Shown piece by piece: positions 11,175-21,359 of a DNA stretch of 64,000 bases. How positions within the stretch are numbered: position 1 is the first letter of the stretch; each line of letters opens with the position of its first letter. Source of the DNA: Macrococcus brunensis (lineage in GTDB: Bacteria; Bacillota; Bacilli; Staphylococcales; Staphylococcaceae); assembly GCF_004359615.1 (NCBI RefSeq), contig NZ_SCWA01000005.1, positions 61,970 to 125,969 of the forward strand, read 5' to 3'. The notes under the pieces were generated by a model. It had not been told where the DNA came from and made no database searches. It was given only the letters and a program-made list of their open reading frames with translations. The position numbers and the translations under genes are program-made.

Positions 11175-12710
11175 TTAACTTTTAACGATACGAACCATTT
11201 CATCGAATTCATCAAGAATACGTTGTTCTGGCTTTCTTGTCATCATGCTGACAAGAACTGTTGAAATCAGACTGATTAAGAAGCCTGGAATGATTTCATA
11301 TAAATCAAAAATAGCAGCGTGTTGTTCTGGTGCTTTCATGATGATCCAGAAGATGACTGTAAGAGATCCTAGGATCATACCTGTAATGGCACCTTCTTTT
11401 GTCAGGCCTTTCCAGTACAATGACAGAAGGACTAATGGACCAAATGCAGCCCCAAAGCCTGCCCAGGCATTACCTACTAAGTTTAAGATTGTATCATTAG
11501 GATTCCAGGCAATTGCACCTGCGACAATCGCAACGAGTAATACTGACAGACGGCCGACAAGAACAAATTCTTTCTCGCGAGAAGTGTCCTGAATATTTGT
11601 TTTACGGAGTAACATGTAAAAATCCTGTGTTAACGAACTGGATGTTACGAGTAATTGTGAAGAAATCGTACTCATAATCGCTGCCAGGATAGCTGCTAAG
11701 AAGAAGCCGGCAATCAGCGGATGGAATAAAATCTGACTCATCACAACGAAGATAGTCTCTGGATTATCCAGCTTCTGACCAGATTCGTGGATGAATGAAA
11801 TACCGACTAAACCGGTCATACAAGCACCGATTAATGAAACGGCCATCCATGAAATACCGATACGGCGTGCAGCCGGCAGCATTTTATGTGTTTTAATCGA
11901 CATGAAACGAACGATAATATGAGGCTGACCGAAGTAACCGAGACCCCAGGCTACGAGTGAGATAATACCGATAGTCGTAGTCCCTTTGAACCAGTCGAGG
12001 TTTGTCGGTTCAAGTGTTGCCACGTCTCCTAATGTATCAAGACCATTTAATTTAAGCATGGCTACAATCGGCACCATGACTAAAGCAATCAGCATGATGA
12101 CCCCTTGGAAGAAGTCAGTCAGTGATACAGCGAGGTAACCCCCAAAAAGCGTATAGATGATAACAATGCCTGCTGTTAAGATTAAGCCCCAGTGGTAGTT
12201 AAGACCGAATGCACTTTCAAATAAGACACCACCGGAAACCATACCGGCCTGTGTATAAAGCGTAAAGAAGATGATGATAACTAAACCAGAAATAATTTTT
12301 AAGATACGTGTATGGTCACTTACGCGTTTCTCAAAGAAATCTGGAATTGTAATCGCGTTATCAGCTAACTCTGTATATACACGAAGACGTGGTGCAACTA
12401 AGATATAGTTTAACCAGGCCCCGATAGTCAGTCCGATTGCAATCCATGTAGCTGATAGACCTGTTGAATAAACAGAACCAGGTAATCCCATCAGCATCCA
12501 GCCACTCATATCAGCTGCGCCGGCAGAGAGGGCAGTAACAAGAGGGCCGAGGCTACGGCCACCAAGCATATATTCATCGAGCGTACTTGTCGATTGCTTA
12601 TATGCATAATAACCAATACCTAGGAGAATTAAGAAATAAACGGCAATCATGACGTAAGTCATCCAAGTGGCTTCGATTTTGACGTTTTGAAAAGTATGTC
12701 CTAAAATCAT
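11175..12710 (-). CDS. putP: Sodium/proline symporter
   Basis: A 511-residue sodium:solute symporter family protein with about 13 hydrophobic segments, importing proline with Na+. Conserved PutP features include [22 protein letters not shown] near the N-terminus and a [11 protein letters not shown] stretch in the middle. GGAGGAAAACAA lies before the ATG (minus strand) at 12710. Gene order camS-putP-gatC is that of S. aureus. A cre-like site at 12764-12779 suggests CcpA control. Proline specificity is inferred from close resemblance and synteny. Confidence 0.93.
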   Translation of the reverse strand: MILGHTFQNVKIEATWMTYVMIAVYFLILLGIGYYAYKQSTSTLDEYMLGGRSLGPLVTALSAGAADMSGWMLMGLPGSVYSTGLSATWIAIGLTIGAWLNYILVAPRLRVYTELADNAITIPDFFEKRVSDHTRILKIISGLVIIIFFTLYTQAGMVSGGVLFESAFGLNYHWGLILTAGIVIIYTLFGGYLAVSLTDFFQGVIMLIALVMVPIVAMLKLNGLDTLGDVATLEPTNLDWFKGTTTIGIISLVAWGLGYFGQPHIIVRFMSIKTHKMLPAARRIGISWMAVSLIGACMTGLVGISFIHESGQKLDNPETIFVVMSQILFHPLIAGFFLAAILAAIMSTISSQLLVTSSSLTQDFYMLLRKTNIQDTSREKEFVLVGRLSVLLVAIVAGAIAWNPNDTILNLVGNAWAGFGAAFGPLVLLSLYWKGLTKEGAITGMILGSLTVIFWIIMKAPEQHAAIFDLYEIIPGFLISLISTVLVSMMTRKPEQRILDEFDEMVRIVKS

Positions 12711-12763
12711 TTGTTTTCCTCCAAACTTATGAATATTCTATTACATGATTAATTATATATTGC

Positions 12764-12779
12764 GTTAAAGCGTTTTCAT
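12764..12779 (-). promoter_or_regulatory. CcpA cre-like operator before putP
   Basis: On the minus strand it reads ATGAAAACGCTTTAAC, close to the palindromic cre consensus WTGAAARCGYTTTCAW and differing only near its 3' end. It lies about 55 bases upstream of the putP start. Carbon catabolite control of proline uptake fits what is known of S. aureus. Confidence 0.65.
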
Positions 12780-12861
12780 ATAACTATTTTTAGTTTTTTT
12801 AGATTTTTTGCAGTAAATTTGATAAAATTTATAGATGCTATACATGCTTAGGAGGATAAAA

Positions 12862-13158
12862 ATGACAACGATTACAAATGATCAGGTTAAACACGTTGCC
12901 CATTTAGCACGTCTTGCAATTACTGAAGAAGAAGCGGCTAAATTCAGCGGACAGCTTGAGGCGATTCTGAACTTTGCCAATCAGCTAGAAGAAGTGGATA
13001 CAGAAAACGTTGAACCGACTTTCCACGTGCTGGACCTGCAGAACGTTCTACGTCCTGATACAGCGGAACAAAGTTTAAGCCAGGAAGAAGTACTGAAAAA
13101 TGCACCGGTTAAAGAAGATGGTCAGTTCCGTGTGCCTTCAATCTTAGGAGGAGAATAA
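12862..13158 (+). CDS. gatC: Asp/Glu-tRNA amidotransferase subunit C
   Basis: A 98-residue subunit that wraps around and stabilises GatA in the GatCAB complex. Conserved stretches are [10 protein letters not shown] near the N-terminus and the acidic-to-proline region [20 protein letters not shown] start it at ATG 12862, which has AGGAGG at 12850-12855; the ORF is open to 12835, but that start would leave the ribosome binding site inside the gene. It opens the gatCAB operon, two bases from gatA. Confidence 0.95.
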   Translation: MTTITNDQVKHVAHLARLAITEEEAAKFSGQLEAILNFANQLEEVDTENVEPTFHVLDLQNVLRPDTAEQSLSQEEVLKNAPVKEDGQFRVPSILGGE

Positions 13159-13160
13159 GA

Positions 13161-14606
13161 ATGTCATTAAGATATGAATCAATCGAATCATTATCCAAGA
13201 TGATTCACAACAAAGAAATCAAACCATCAGAACTGATCGCAGATACTTTCGTAAACATCGAAAAAGAAGATGGTATCATCAATTCATTCCTCGCACTTGA
13301 TAAAGAGAATGCGATGAAAAAAGCAGAAGCACTTGATAATCAGTCACCAGAAGGTAAACTTTTCGGTATTCCGATGGGGATTAAAGATAACATCGTCACT
13401 AAAAATGTTGAGACAACTTGTGCCTCTAAAATTCTGACAGGCTTTGACCCGGTTTACGATGCTACAGTCATGCAGAAACTGAATCATGAAAATGCTGTAC
13501 TTGTCGGTAAACTTAACATGGATGAGTTTGCGATGGGTGGTTCTACAGAGAACTCTCACTACAAAAAGACAGTCAATCCATTCGACCACACAGCAGTACC
13601 AGGTGGCTCTTCAGGTGGTAGTGCAGCAGCAGTTGCAGCAAGCTTAGTACCTTTCACTTTAGGTTCTGATACAGGTGGTTCTATTCGTCAGCCTGCGTCA
13701 TACTGTGGTGTTGTCGGGATGAAGCCGACTTATGGCCGTGTTTCTCGTTTCGGCTTAGTTGCCTTCGCTTCTTCACTAGACCAAATTGGACCATTAACAC
13801 GTAACGTCAAAGATAATGCGACAGTACTTGAAGTCATCGCAGGTCATGACAAGATGGATTCAACAAGTGCACCAGTTGATAATGTGGACTTCACGTCTAA
13901 CATTGACAAAGATTTAACAGGTCTCCGTGTGGCAGTGCCTAAAGAATATTTAGGCGAAGGTGTTTCACCGGAAGTGAAAGCTTCTATAGAAAAAGCCATT
14001 CAGGAATTAAGCAATCTGGGTGCGACGATTGAAGAAGTGTCCCTGCCGAACGCTAAATACGGTGTCGCGACGTATTACATCATCGCGTCTTCAGAGGCAT
14101 CTGCTAACTTGGCACGATTTGATGGTATCCGTTACGGTTATCAGGCAGAAGGTGCTCAGAACTTAGAGGAACTCTACAAGAAGACTCGTCAGGAAGGCTT
14201 CGGTGACGAAGTGAAACGTCGTATCATGCTCGGTACATATGCCCTGAGCTCTGGTTATTATGATGCCTACTATAAAAAGGCACAGAAAGTCCGTACACTA
14301 ATCAAACAGGACTTCGAAAAAGTCTTTGCTGACTACGATGTCATCGTTGGACCTGTTGCACCGACACCTGCATTTAATATCGGTGAGCAAATCAATGATC
14401 CACTGACAATGTACGCGAATGATATCCTGACAATCCCTGTTAACTTAGCGGGTCTACCTTCTATTTCTGTACCATGTGGTGAAGAGAACGGACGCCCAAT
14501 CGGATTGCAGATCATCGGTAAACCGTTTGATGAGCAGAAGCTTTACAATGTTGCTTATCAGTATGAACAAAAATTCAACTTACACGACCGTTATCAAACA
14601 TTATAA
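13161..14606 (+). CDS. gatA: Asp/Glu-tRNA amidotransferase subunit A
   Basis: The glutaminase subunit of GatCAB, releasing ammonia from glutamine to amidate Glu-tRNA(Gln). Its 481 residues have the usual length. The amidase signature with the Ser-cisSer-Lys triad is visible: GIKDNIVT (Lys near 77), [13 protein letters not shown] and [21 protein letters not shown] precedes ATG 13161. Its presence with gatB implies that Gln-tRNA is made by the indirect route, as in other Firmicutes. Confidence 0.97.
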   Translation: MSLRYESIESLSKMIHNKEIKPSELIADTFVNIEKEDGIINSFLALDKENAMKKAEALDNQSPEGKLFGIPMGIKDNIVTKNVETTCASKILTGFDPVYDATVMQKLNHENAVLVGKLNMDEFAMGGSTENSHYKKTVNPFDHTAVPGGSSGGSAAAVAASLVPFTLGSDTGGSIRQPASYCGVVGMKPTYGRVSRFGLVAFASSLDQIGPLTRNVKDNATVLEVIAGHDKMDSTSAPVDNVDFTSNIDKDLTGLRVAVPKEYLGEGVSPEVKASIEKAIQELSNLGATIEEVSLPNAKYGVATYYIIASSEASANLARFDGIRYGYQAEGAQNLEELYKKTRQEGFGDEVKRRIMLGTYALSSGYYDAYYKKAQKVRTLIKQDFEKVFADYDVIVGPVAPTPAFNIGEQINDPLTMYANDILTIPVNLAGLPSISVPCGEENGRPIGLQIIGKPFDEQKLYNVAYQYEQKFNLHDRYQTL

Positions 14607-14618
14607 GGAGACGATGAA

Positions 14619-16046
14619 ATGCATTTCGAAACAGTAATCGGACTTGAAGTCCACGTTGAACTGAAAACTGAATCTAAAATGTTCTCAAGTTCACCTGCCC
14701 ATTTCGGTGCAGAACCGAATACAAATGTTAGTGTCATCGACCTGGGTTATCCTGGAGTGCTGCCAGTCGTCAACCGTACAGCAGTAGACTGGGCGATGCG
14801 TGCAGCGATGGCGCTGAACATGGATATTAGAACAGAAACTAAATTTGACCGTAAAAACTACTTCTATCCGGATAATCCGAAAGCTTATCAGATTTCACAG
14901 TTTGATGAGCCGATCGGTGAAAACGGCTATATTGACATCGAAGTAGGCGGCGAAACAAAACGTATCGGTATCACGCGTCTTCACATGGAAGAAGATGCCG
15001 GTAAACTGACCCATAAAGACGGTCATTCACTAGTGGATTTAAACCGTCAGGGGACACCGCTTGTTGAGATTGTCTCTGAACCCGACATCCGTACACCGGA
15101 AGAAGCTTATGCTTACCTTGAAAAGTTAAAAGCAATCATCCAGTATACAGGCGTCTCTGACTGTAAGATGGAAGAAGGTTCACTTCGTTGTGACGCTAAT
15201 ATTTCACTTCGTCCAGCTGGCCGTGAAGAATTCGGTACGAAGACAGAACTTAAAAACCTGAACTCTTTCAACTACGTTCGTCGTGGTTTAGAACATGAGG
15301 AAAAACGTCAGGCAGAAGTTCTGCTTGCGGGTGGAGAGATCCTTCAGGAGACACGTCGTTTTGATGAGTCTACAGGTAAAACGATTCTGATGCGTGTCAA
15401 AGAAGGATCAGATGACTACCGTTACTTCCCAGAGCCTGACTTAGTGCCTCTCTTCATCGACGAAGGATGGAAAGCACGTGTCCGCGAATCTATTCCTGAA
15501 TTGCCGGATGCGCGTAAAGAAAAATATGTAAATGAATATGGTCTGCCTGCATATGATGCACATGTCCTGACACTGACTAAAGAGATGTCTGACTTCTTTG
15601 AAGAAACGCTGAAGCTCGGTGCAGACGCTAAATTGTCATCTAACTGGCTGATGGGCGGCGTTAATGAATACTTGAACAAAAACCAGAAAGACTTAGGCGA
15701 AACAGCTTTAACACCTGCTAACCTCGCTGAAATGGTGAAACTGCTTGCTGATGGTACAATCTCAAGTAAAATCGCGAAAAAAGTCTTTGCAGATACAGTT
15801 GAGACAGGTAAAGCACCGAAAGTCATTATGGAAGAACAAGGGCTTGTACAAGTGTCTGATCCAGAACAGCTACGTGCATTTGTCACTGAAGCACTTGATA
15901 CGAATCCACAGTCTATCGAAGACTTTAAGAACGGTAAAGGTAAAGCAATGGGCTTCCTTATCGGTCAGATCATGAAGATCTCAAAAGGACAGGCAAACCC
16001 GCAACTCGTTAACCAGATTCTGAAAGAAGAACTGGAAAAAAGATAA
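14619..16046 (+). CDS. gatB: Asp/Glu-tRNA amidotransferase subunit B
   Basis: The kinase and tRNA-binding subunit of GatCAB. It activates Glu-tRNA(Gln) with ATP before amidation. The 475-residue protein begins with [14 protein letters not shown] and carries [14 protein letters not shown] and [10 protein letters not shown] segments of the cradle domain; the C-terminal YqeY-like tail domain runs from about residue 400. An AAGGAGACGATGAA stretch precedes ATG 14619. Operon end, followed by a strong terminator. Confidence 0.97.
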   Translation: MHFETVIGLEVHVELKTESKMFSSSPAHFGAEPNTNVSVIDLGYPGVLPVVNRTAVDWAMRAAMALNMDIRTETKFDRKNYFYPDNPKAYQISQFDEPIGENGYIDIEVGGETKRIGITRLHMEEDAGKLTHKDGHSLVDLNRQGTPLVEIVSEPDIRTPEEAYAYLEKLKAIIQYTGVSDCKMEEGSLRCDANISLRPAGREEFGTKTELKNLNSFNYVRRGLEHEEKRQAEVLLAGGEILQETRRFDESTGKTILMRVKEGSDDYRYFPEPDLVPLFIDEGWKARVRESIPELPDARKEKYVNEYGLPAYDAHVLTLTKEMSDFFEETLKLGADAKLSSNWLMGGVNEYLNKNQKDLGETALTPANLAEMVKLLADGTISSKIAKKVFADTVETGKAPKVIMEEQGLVQVSDPEQLRAFVTEALDTNPQSIEDFKNGKGKAMGFLIGQIMKISKGQANPQLVNQILKEELEKR

Positions 16047-16052
16047 TATGAA

Positions 16053-16087
16053 AAGCTGATATGACTCAGGTCATATCAGCTTTTTTT
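16053..16087. terminator. Terminator after gatB, shared with the MFS gene
   Basis: AAGCTGATATGAC / GTCATATCAGCTT with TCAG loop and TTTTTTT. On the minus strand it is followed by fewer T, so it mainly serves gatB. Confidence 0.88.
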
Positions 16088-17354
16088 ATACGTGGGATGA
16101 TTGTTTATTCAGCGTGAGTACGCCAATGAATGAGATACTCGCAGCAATAACAAGATAAATCGCAACGGGATAAGTACTGTGATAATGACTGGTCAGATAT
16201 TCTGCTATCAGTGGCGCAGTCCCGCCAGCAAGTGCTGCACCGACCTGGTAGCCGAGTGACACACCTGTATATCTGACTTCTTTAGAGAAGGCTTCAGAGA
16301 ACAGTGTACCTTGAACAGCAGCGAGAGGAGACCAGATGACGCTTAAACCGATGAAAGTCGCCAGGAATAACAGGAGAACGGACCGCTGATCAATCAATAA
16401 GAAATATGGAAATGCAAACAGAATAATACCGGCGCTGCCTGCCAGATACAGTTTTCTACGTCCCATACGGTCACTCAGACGACCATACAGCGGAATAATG
16501 AAGACTGTTATACTTGCCGTTGTCAGAACGATGAGCATAATCGTATCAAAGGAAAAACCGAGAGTTTTGGTACCGTAACCGACAATAAATGTTGAAAACA
16601 AGTAGAAAGGTGCTGTTTCCACAAATTTAGCGCAGCAGGTAATAATGACTTCTTTCCAGTGGTGCTTAAACGTATAAAGTAACGGAATACGCGGGACAGA
16701 ACCATTTTTGACAGCTGCCTTATAATCGGGTGTTTCTTCAAGACCTGTTCTGATCCAGAGACCGAAAGCGACAAGAAAGCCGCTCATGATAAAAGGAATA
16801 CGCCAGCCGTACAGTGTAAACTGATCATCATTCAGAATAGATGTCATAATAAAAAAGGCGAGTGATCCGAGTACAAGACCAATCGGGACGCCGAGCTGTG
16901 GAAAGCTGCCGTAAAAGCCGCGACGGTCATGCGGTGCATACTCTGTTGCGAGCAGTAATGATCCACCGTATTCACCGCCGATACCCAGTCCCTGCACTAA
17001 GCGAAGGAGCAGGAGAAGGACCGGTGCCCATATACCAGCTGTTTCATATGTAGGGAGCAGACCGATACAGACAGTGGCAACACCCATCATGGTCAACGTC
17101 ATCACCAGTGTTTTTTTACGGCCCATTCGGTCGCCGATATGCGCGAAAATAACGCCGCCTAAGGGACGAATAAAGAATGAAATCGCAATACCGAAATAGG
17201 AAATCATGGTCGAGACAGCAGGATCACCTGTCACAAAAAAGTGTTTATTGAAGATCACGCTTGCTACTGAAGCATAAAGAAAGAAATCAAACCATTCTAT
17301 TGATGAGCCGACAAGGCTTGCTGTCAGTACTTTTCTTTGCAATTTTTTATCCAT
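16086..17354 (-). CDS. MFS transporter, metabolite:H+ symporter (MHS) type
   Basis: A 422-residue major facilitator protein with 12 predicted membrane segments. The MHS subgroup mark is clear: GSSIEWFDFFLYA near the N-terminus, GDRMGRKK and SDRMGRRK in the two DRxGRR loops, and RLVQGLGIGGEYGGS in segment 4. Relatives carry proline/betaine, shikimate, citrate or related organic acids, and I cannot choose among them. It lies in an insert between gatB and dgkB that is not part of the S. aureus order I know, so it may be a lineage-specific gain. Confidence 0.85.
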   Translation of the reverse strand: MDKKLQRKVLTASLVGSSIEWFDFFLYASVASVIFNKHFFVTGDPAVSTMISYFGIAISFFIRPLGGVIFAHIGDRMGRKKTLVMTLTMMGVATVCIGLLPTYETAGIWAPVLLLLLRLVQGLGIGGEYGGSLLLATEYAPHDRRGFYGSFPQLGVPIGLVLGSLAFFIMTSILNDDQFTLYGWRIPFIMSGFLVAFGLWIRTGLEETPDYKAAVKNGSVPRIPLLYTFKHHWKEVIITCCAKFVETAPFYLFSTFIVGYGTKTLGFSFDTIMLIVLTTASITVFIIPLYGRLSDRMGRRKLYLAGSAGIILFAFPYFLLIDQRSVLLLFLATFIGLSVIWSPLAAVQGTLFSEAFSKEVRYTGVSLGYQVGAALAGGTAPLIAEYLTSHYHSTYPVAIYLVIAASISFIGVLTLNKQSSHV

Positions 17355-17380
17355 TATTGTTCTCTCCGCTCTTTAATACA

Positions 17381-17416
17381 AAAAAACTACCCGTTAAAAT
17401 AAGATTTAATCGGGTA
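17381..17416 (-). terminator. Terminator of the SGNH-like gene
   Basis: CTACCCGTTAAA / TTTAATCGGGTAG stem; read on the minus strand it runs into TTTTTTT. It separates the exported protein gene from the downstream transporter gene. Confidence 0.75.
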
Positions 17417-17435
17417 GATGCAAAATATATGAAAT

Positions 17436-18119
17436 TTACTTTTTGAAGAGATAGTCTGTGAGATTGGCATACCAGATATCGAGACCTTGATCAGTCAGAA
17501 GTTCTGTTTTAGCGTCATAGCTTTCTTCGAGGTCATCTTTTGCCCATTTTTTCGACTGTGTATAATAAGTTTTAGAATCCTCGAAATAGTTTTCTTCTTC
17601 TTTCTGATAAGTCTTGAATGCTTTATCCGTTGAAGGACGAGTGCCAATCACTCGGACTTCGATATGATCTGATTTAAGGTCATCGACAATTTTAGAAAGC
17701 TGTTTATTGTGCGCTTGAGCAGGAACTTTCTCTGTAAAATCATTGAGTGTCATGGCATCAAGTATAACAACATCAGGCTTTGCATCTTTCAGTTTGTCCA
17801 CATCAATCTTATCACTCGCTGTCTCGATCATTTGTTCATTTATCTTCAGTGATGGATAGTGATCACGAAGCGTCTGAGCTAAGCTTTGATTATCATCTGT
17901 GACTTGGTAAGGTGTAGAAAGAAGAGTGATATTCATCTCTTTATTTTTATTATAAATATTTTGAAGTGACTTGTCTTTAAAAGCTGTTTTTTTCATTTCT
18001 GTTTGATTACTTTTACTGTCGGAATGGCTGGGCGACACGTTTGATTGCCAGTAAATATAACCGAAACCGATTAATAAGACTGCTAGTACTACATAAAGCC
18101 AGAAGAGTATATTTTTCAT
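17436..18119 (-). CDS. Membrane-anchored SGNH-hydrolase-like protein
   Basis: A 227-residue protein with one N-terminal membrane segment (residues 3-22) and an outside domain. Parts resemble the SGNH/GDSL fold: a strand NITLLSTPY, then DVVILDAMTLND, and a final TDQGLDIWYANLTDYL that looks like the block V helix. However, no GDS serine and no block V Asp-x-x-His are visible, so a hydrolase activity is doubtful. I prefer ATG 18119 because GGAGG sits 6 bases before it; the ORF is open to 18140. Function unknown; low confidence beyond membrane anchoring. Confidence 0.55.
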   Translation of the reverse strand: MKNILFWLYVVLAVLLIGFGYIYWQSNVSPSHSDSKSNQTEMKKTAFKDKSLQNIYNKNKEMNITLLSTPYQVTDDNQSLAQTLRDHYPSLKINEQMIETASDKIDVDKLKDAKPDVVILDAMTLNDFTEKVPAQAHNKQLSKIVDDLKSDHIEVRVIGTRPSTDKAFKTYQKEEENYFEDSKTYYTQSKKWAKDDLEESYDAKTELLTDQGLDIWYANLTDYLFKK

Positions 18120-18284
18120 CTGAATCCTCCATGATTTCAATACTATTATTTTAACATAAATATGAAATTGCTAGTAAGAGAGAACTAAAATGTTTATAAT
18201 TTATAAAAAATGGTAATATGTTTTGAATATGTATCTATATTTAAAGAACTACAAAACGAAATGAGATACAAGTGAGGGCATACT

Positions 18285-18791
18285 ATGATTAAAAATACAC
18301 CTCGCAGTTTCCTGGAGTACAGAACCTTGTTTATTGAAGAGTCGAAGCAGCTGATTGAAATTCTGGGAAATGCGATTACTGAAATACATCAATACGGCAG
18401 TTCAGCAGTTGAAGGATTACCATTCATCGATGAAATCAATATCATGCCGGTCGTCAAACACTACCGTCATGTTGAGAAGCAGATGGAGGCTATTGAAGCA
18501 CAAGGCTTCACATGTGTAGAACAGTCATCTGACTGCATCATCCATGAGAAAAAGAGTGGCGGACAATCTATACAGATTAGATGGGTTGAGCAAAATGATA
18601 TGAAACAGGTCAAGTCACTCCTGCTTTTCAGAGATTACTTAAGACAGAATGTATCAGCGAAAGAACAGTATATTCATTTTCTGCTGAAAAATAAGCAGCA
18701 GGCTAAAGACGAAATGGAATTTCAGTTAAAAGAAATCGAATATATGCTGCAGTTGAAAAAAGAAGCAGAAGAATGGCAGAAAAGATTCTGA
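18285..18791 (+). CDS. GrpB family (UPF0157) protein
   Basis: A 168-residue soluble protein of the GrpB family, distant relatives of nucleotidyltransferases. The family core appears as IHQYGSSAVEGLPFIDEINIM at residues 34-54, where other members read IGSTAVPGL..KP.IDI. The usual lysine of that core is absent and the acidic pattern is altered, so activity is uncertain. The C-terminal half is helical and rich in Lys, Glu and Gln. GTGAGGGC lies before ATG 18285. Single-gene unit with its own terminator. Function unknown. Confidence 0.7.
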   Translation: MIKNTPRSFLEYRTLFIEESKQLIEILGNAITEIHQYGSSAVEGLPFIDEINIMPVVKHYRHVEKQMEAIEAQGFTCVEQSSDCIIHEKKSGGQSIQIRWVEQNDMKQVKSLLLFRDYLRQNVSAKEQYIHFLLKNKQQAKDEMEFQLKEIEYMLQLKKEAEEWQKRF

Positions 18792-18807
18792 AAAGAATCT
18801 TTTTTTT
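18781..18807 (+). terminator. Terminator of the GrpB-like gene
   Basis: AAAGATTC / GAATCTTT stem with TGAAAA loop, then T run; the stop codon lies in the loop. Confidence 0.75.
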
Positions 18808-18871
18808 GTGTAATCTTATAGAATAAGCTAAATTAGAGACAGTGAGATTATTGATAAAGTGGGGATGAAAG

Positions 18872-20278
18872 ATGACGCTAGAAATTGCCAAGAATATCGG
18901 TATAGAAGAAAAAATGGCGAACCGCCACGGTCTGATTGCCGGCGCAACAGGTACAGGTAAAACCATTACACTTAAAGTCATGACAGAACAGTTCTCAAAA
19001 GCTGGGATTCCAGTCTTCCTATCAGATATTAAAGGAGATTTAACCAGCCTCGCCGAACCGATGGAAATGAATGATAAGATCCAGGAACGTCTGACTTTAC
19101 TGGATCTGACAGATTATCAACCGCAGCAGTTTCCGGTCAGAATGTGGGATATTTTCGGCAAAATGGGGACGCCGATACGTGCGACAGTGACTGAAATGGG
19201 TCCACTTCTTCTGTCCCGCTTAATGGGACTGAATGAGACGCAGACGGGCATTCTGAATATGGCGTTTAGAATCAGTGACGATGAAGGCCTGGCACTCCTT
19301 GACCTCAAGGATTTGCAGTCACTGCTCAATCATATGGGTGATCATGCAGCAGAGTATACGACGAAATATGGCAACCTGACGAAGCAGTCTATTGGTGCGA
19401 TTCAGCGTAAGCTGCTCGAACTGGATAGTCAAGGTGCGGGTCATTTCTTCAGTGAGCCTGCTCTTAAACTGGAAGATTTCCTGCAGCAGGAGAACGGTAA
19501 AGGGGTCATCAATATTCTGCATGCAGTTGAACTGTATCGCCAGCCCCTCCTTTATACGACATTTCTGCTCTGGCTGCTGACTGAACTGTTTGAGATTCTA
19601 CCCGAAGTAGGCGATGCGGATAAACCGAAGCTTGTCTTCTTCTTTGACGAAGCTCATCTTTTATTCAAAGACGCCAATTCGGCATTTATCACGCAGATTG
19701 AACAAGTCGTGCGCCTTATCCGTTCTAAAGGGGTCGGTGTTTATTTCGTGACACAGAACCCAATCGATTTACCTGACGAAGTACTCGGTCAGCTCGGTAA
19801 TCGTGTTCAGCATGCGTTACGTGCATTCACACCGCGTGATCAGAAAGCGGTGAAGAGTGCAGCGGAGACATTCAGACAGAACCCGGAGCTGGACGTAGAA
19901 ACAGTTATCGGCGAACTGAAAACCGGTGAAGCGCTTGTTTCTTTTCTTAATAGCGACGGACAACCTGGTATCGTTGAACGTGCATGGATCAGACCACCTG
20001 AAAGTAAAATCGGTGTCTTAAGCAAACCGATTGCCCTCGAATCGAATCCGTTCTATGCGACTTATAAAGAACAACTGGACCGTGAGAGTGCCTACGAACT
20101 GCTTCAGCAGAAACTGACTGAGCAGCCTGAAATAAAAGAAACAAAGCAGCCTGCCAAGAAAGCGACGAAAGAAAAACCGTCTGAACTGCAGAAGATGGCA
20201 ACTTCTGTACTGACATCTGTCGGCAGACAGATAGGACGCGAAATTGTCCGCAATATATTTGGTGGGCGTAGACGCTAG
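18872..20278 (+). CDS. HerA/YjgR-like ATPase (DUF853)
   Basis: A 468-residue P-loop ATPase of the HerA-FtsK group, similar to E. coli YjgR. Walker A is GATGTGKT at residues 23-30 and Walker B is FFFDEAHLLF with Asp259-Glu260. KSKGVGVYFVTQNP-like and RVQHALRAFTPRDQKAVKSA stretches are typical of DUF853 proteins. The last 70 residues are basic and Lys/Glu rich, ending in FGGRRR, which may contact nucleic acid. Its cellular role is not established; a DNA-pumping or repair role is inference. It sits alone, next to dgkB. Confidence 0.82.
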   Translation: MTLEIAKNIGIEEKMANRHGLIAGATGTGKTITLKVMTEQFSKAGIPVFLSDIKGDLTSLAEPMEMNDKIQERLTLLDLTDYQPQQFPVRMWDIFGKMGTPIRATVTEMGPLLLSRLMGLNETQTGILNMAFRISDDEGLALLDLKDLQSLLNHMGDHAAEYTTKYGNLTKQSIGAIQRKLLELDSQGAGHFFSEPALKLEDFLQQENGKGVINILHAVELYRQPLLYTTFLLWLLTELFEILPEVGDADKPKLVFFFDEAHLLFKDANSAFITQIEQVVRLIRSKGVGVYFVTQNPIDLPDEVLGQLGNRVQHALRAFTPRDQKAVKSAAETFRQNPELDVETVIGELKTGEALVSFLNSDGQPGIVERAWIRPPESKIGVLSKPIALESNPFYATYKEQLDRESAYELLQQKLTEQPEIKETKQPAKKATKEKPSELQKMATSVLTSVGRQIGREIVRNIFGGRRR

Positions 20279-20314
20279 CAAAATCAAGGGAATCTTCCGA
20301 AAGAGTGAATAGAT

Positions 20315-21277
20315 ATGAAAAAAAGAGCGAGAATTATTTATAATCCAACTTCTGGTCGAGAATTGTTCAAAAAAACATTGCCGGATGTCCTGATCAAATT
20401 GGAACAGGCAGGTTACGAGACGAGTGCGCATGCGACAACTGCGGCAGGTGATGCGACTGTTGCGGCCCGTGCAGCAGTGCATGACAAGTTCGATATCATC
20501 ATCGCAGCAGGCGGTGACGGCACGCTTAACGAAGTAGTCAATGGAATTGCAGACCTGCCGGATCTCCCTAAAATAGGCGTTATTCCTATGGGGACTGTCA
20601 ATGACTTTGGGCGTGCGCTCATGATACCAAAGGATATCATGGAAGCGGTGGATGTCATCATTGAAGGAACTACAGTGCCGGTTGATATCGGCCGAATGAA
20701 CAGTCGTTACTTCATCAATATTGCAGGCGGCGGTAAAATCACTTCAGTATCTTACGAAGCTCCTAGCAAACTGAAGACAGTGATCGGTCCATTAGCTTAT
20801 TACATTAAAGGGCTGGAAATGCTGCCTGAGATTAAACCGACTGATGTCCGTATTGAATACGACGGGCAGGTTTTCACAGGGGAAGTCATGCTGTTCCTGA
20901 TCGGTCTGACAAATTCTGTCGGCGGCTTTGAGAAACTAGTACCCGATGCCTCTATTAATGATGGTTACTTCACGCTGTTGTTTCTCGAAAAAGTGAACCT
21001 GGCAGAGTTCGGACATTTACTGACCCTTGCCTCACGCGGTGAACATCTGAATCATCCGAAAGTCCATTACATTAAGGCGCGGGAAATCAAGGTCTCTTCA
21101 TATGAGATGATGGACTTGAATGTCGACGGTGAATATGGGGGCGTGTTACCCGCTCATTTCGTCAATCTTGCAAGCCATTTAGAGATTTTCAGTCCGCTTG
21201 ATGATATTACTCGTTCGAATAATATTGAGAAGATGAAGAAAATCGATAATCAGTATACAGTCACAGACGTTGAATAA
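20315..21277 (+). CDS. dgkB: Diacylglycerol kinase (DgkB type)
   Basis: A soluble lipid kinase that phosphorylates diacylglycerol, recycling it from lipoteichoic acid synthesis into phospholipid. The 320 residues start with ARIIYNPTSGRE and carry the kinase motif GGDGT at residues 66-70 followed by LNEVVNG, and GVIPMGTVNDFGRAL. LDVNVDGEYG-like (here LNVDGEYGG) closes the family pattern. In S. aureus dgkB lies next to gatB and before rlmD; here the order is kept but several genes are inserted on both sides. Confidence 0.93.
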   Translation: MKKRARIIYNPTSGRELFKKTLPDVLIKLEQAGYETSAHATTAAGDATVAARAAVHDKFDIIIAAGGDGTLNEVVNGIADLPDLPKIGVIPMGTVNDFGRALMIPKDIMEAVDVIIEGTTVPVDIGRMNSRYFINIAGGGKITSVSYEAPSKLKTVIGPLAYYIKGLEMLPEIKPTDVRIEYDGQVFTGEVMLFLIGLTNSVGGFEKLVPDASINDGYFTLLFLEKVNLAEFGHLLTLASRGEHLNHPKVHYIKAREIKVSSYEMMDLNVDGEYGGVLPAHFVNLASHLEIFSPLDDITRSNNIEKMKKIDNQYTVTDVE

Positions 21278-21297
21278 AAGATTAGTCGAATTGAGAA

Positions 21298-21346
21298 GTC
21301 TAGCATCACGTAAAGTCCCGCAGATCCCATTAGCGGGACTTTTCTC
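21298..21346 (+). repeat. Hairpin repeat, copy 1
   Basis: Contains AAAGTCCCGC and GCGGGACTTT as arms of a perfect 10-base stem with an 11-base loop. A second, slightly diverged copy follows 62 bases on. It lies just after dgkB; either copy could act as a terminator. Confidence 0.75.
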
Positions 21347-21359
21347 TTAGGAAATAGCA

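Noticed and set aside
15422..15886. Minus-strand frame of 154 codons inside gatB
   Set aside because: Serine-rich antisense shadow, no start signals.
20018..20482. Minus-strand frame of 154 codons across the herA-dgkB junction
   Set aside because: Antisense to two good genes and with no family match.
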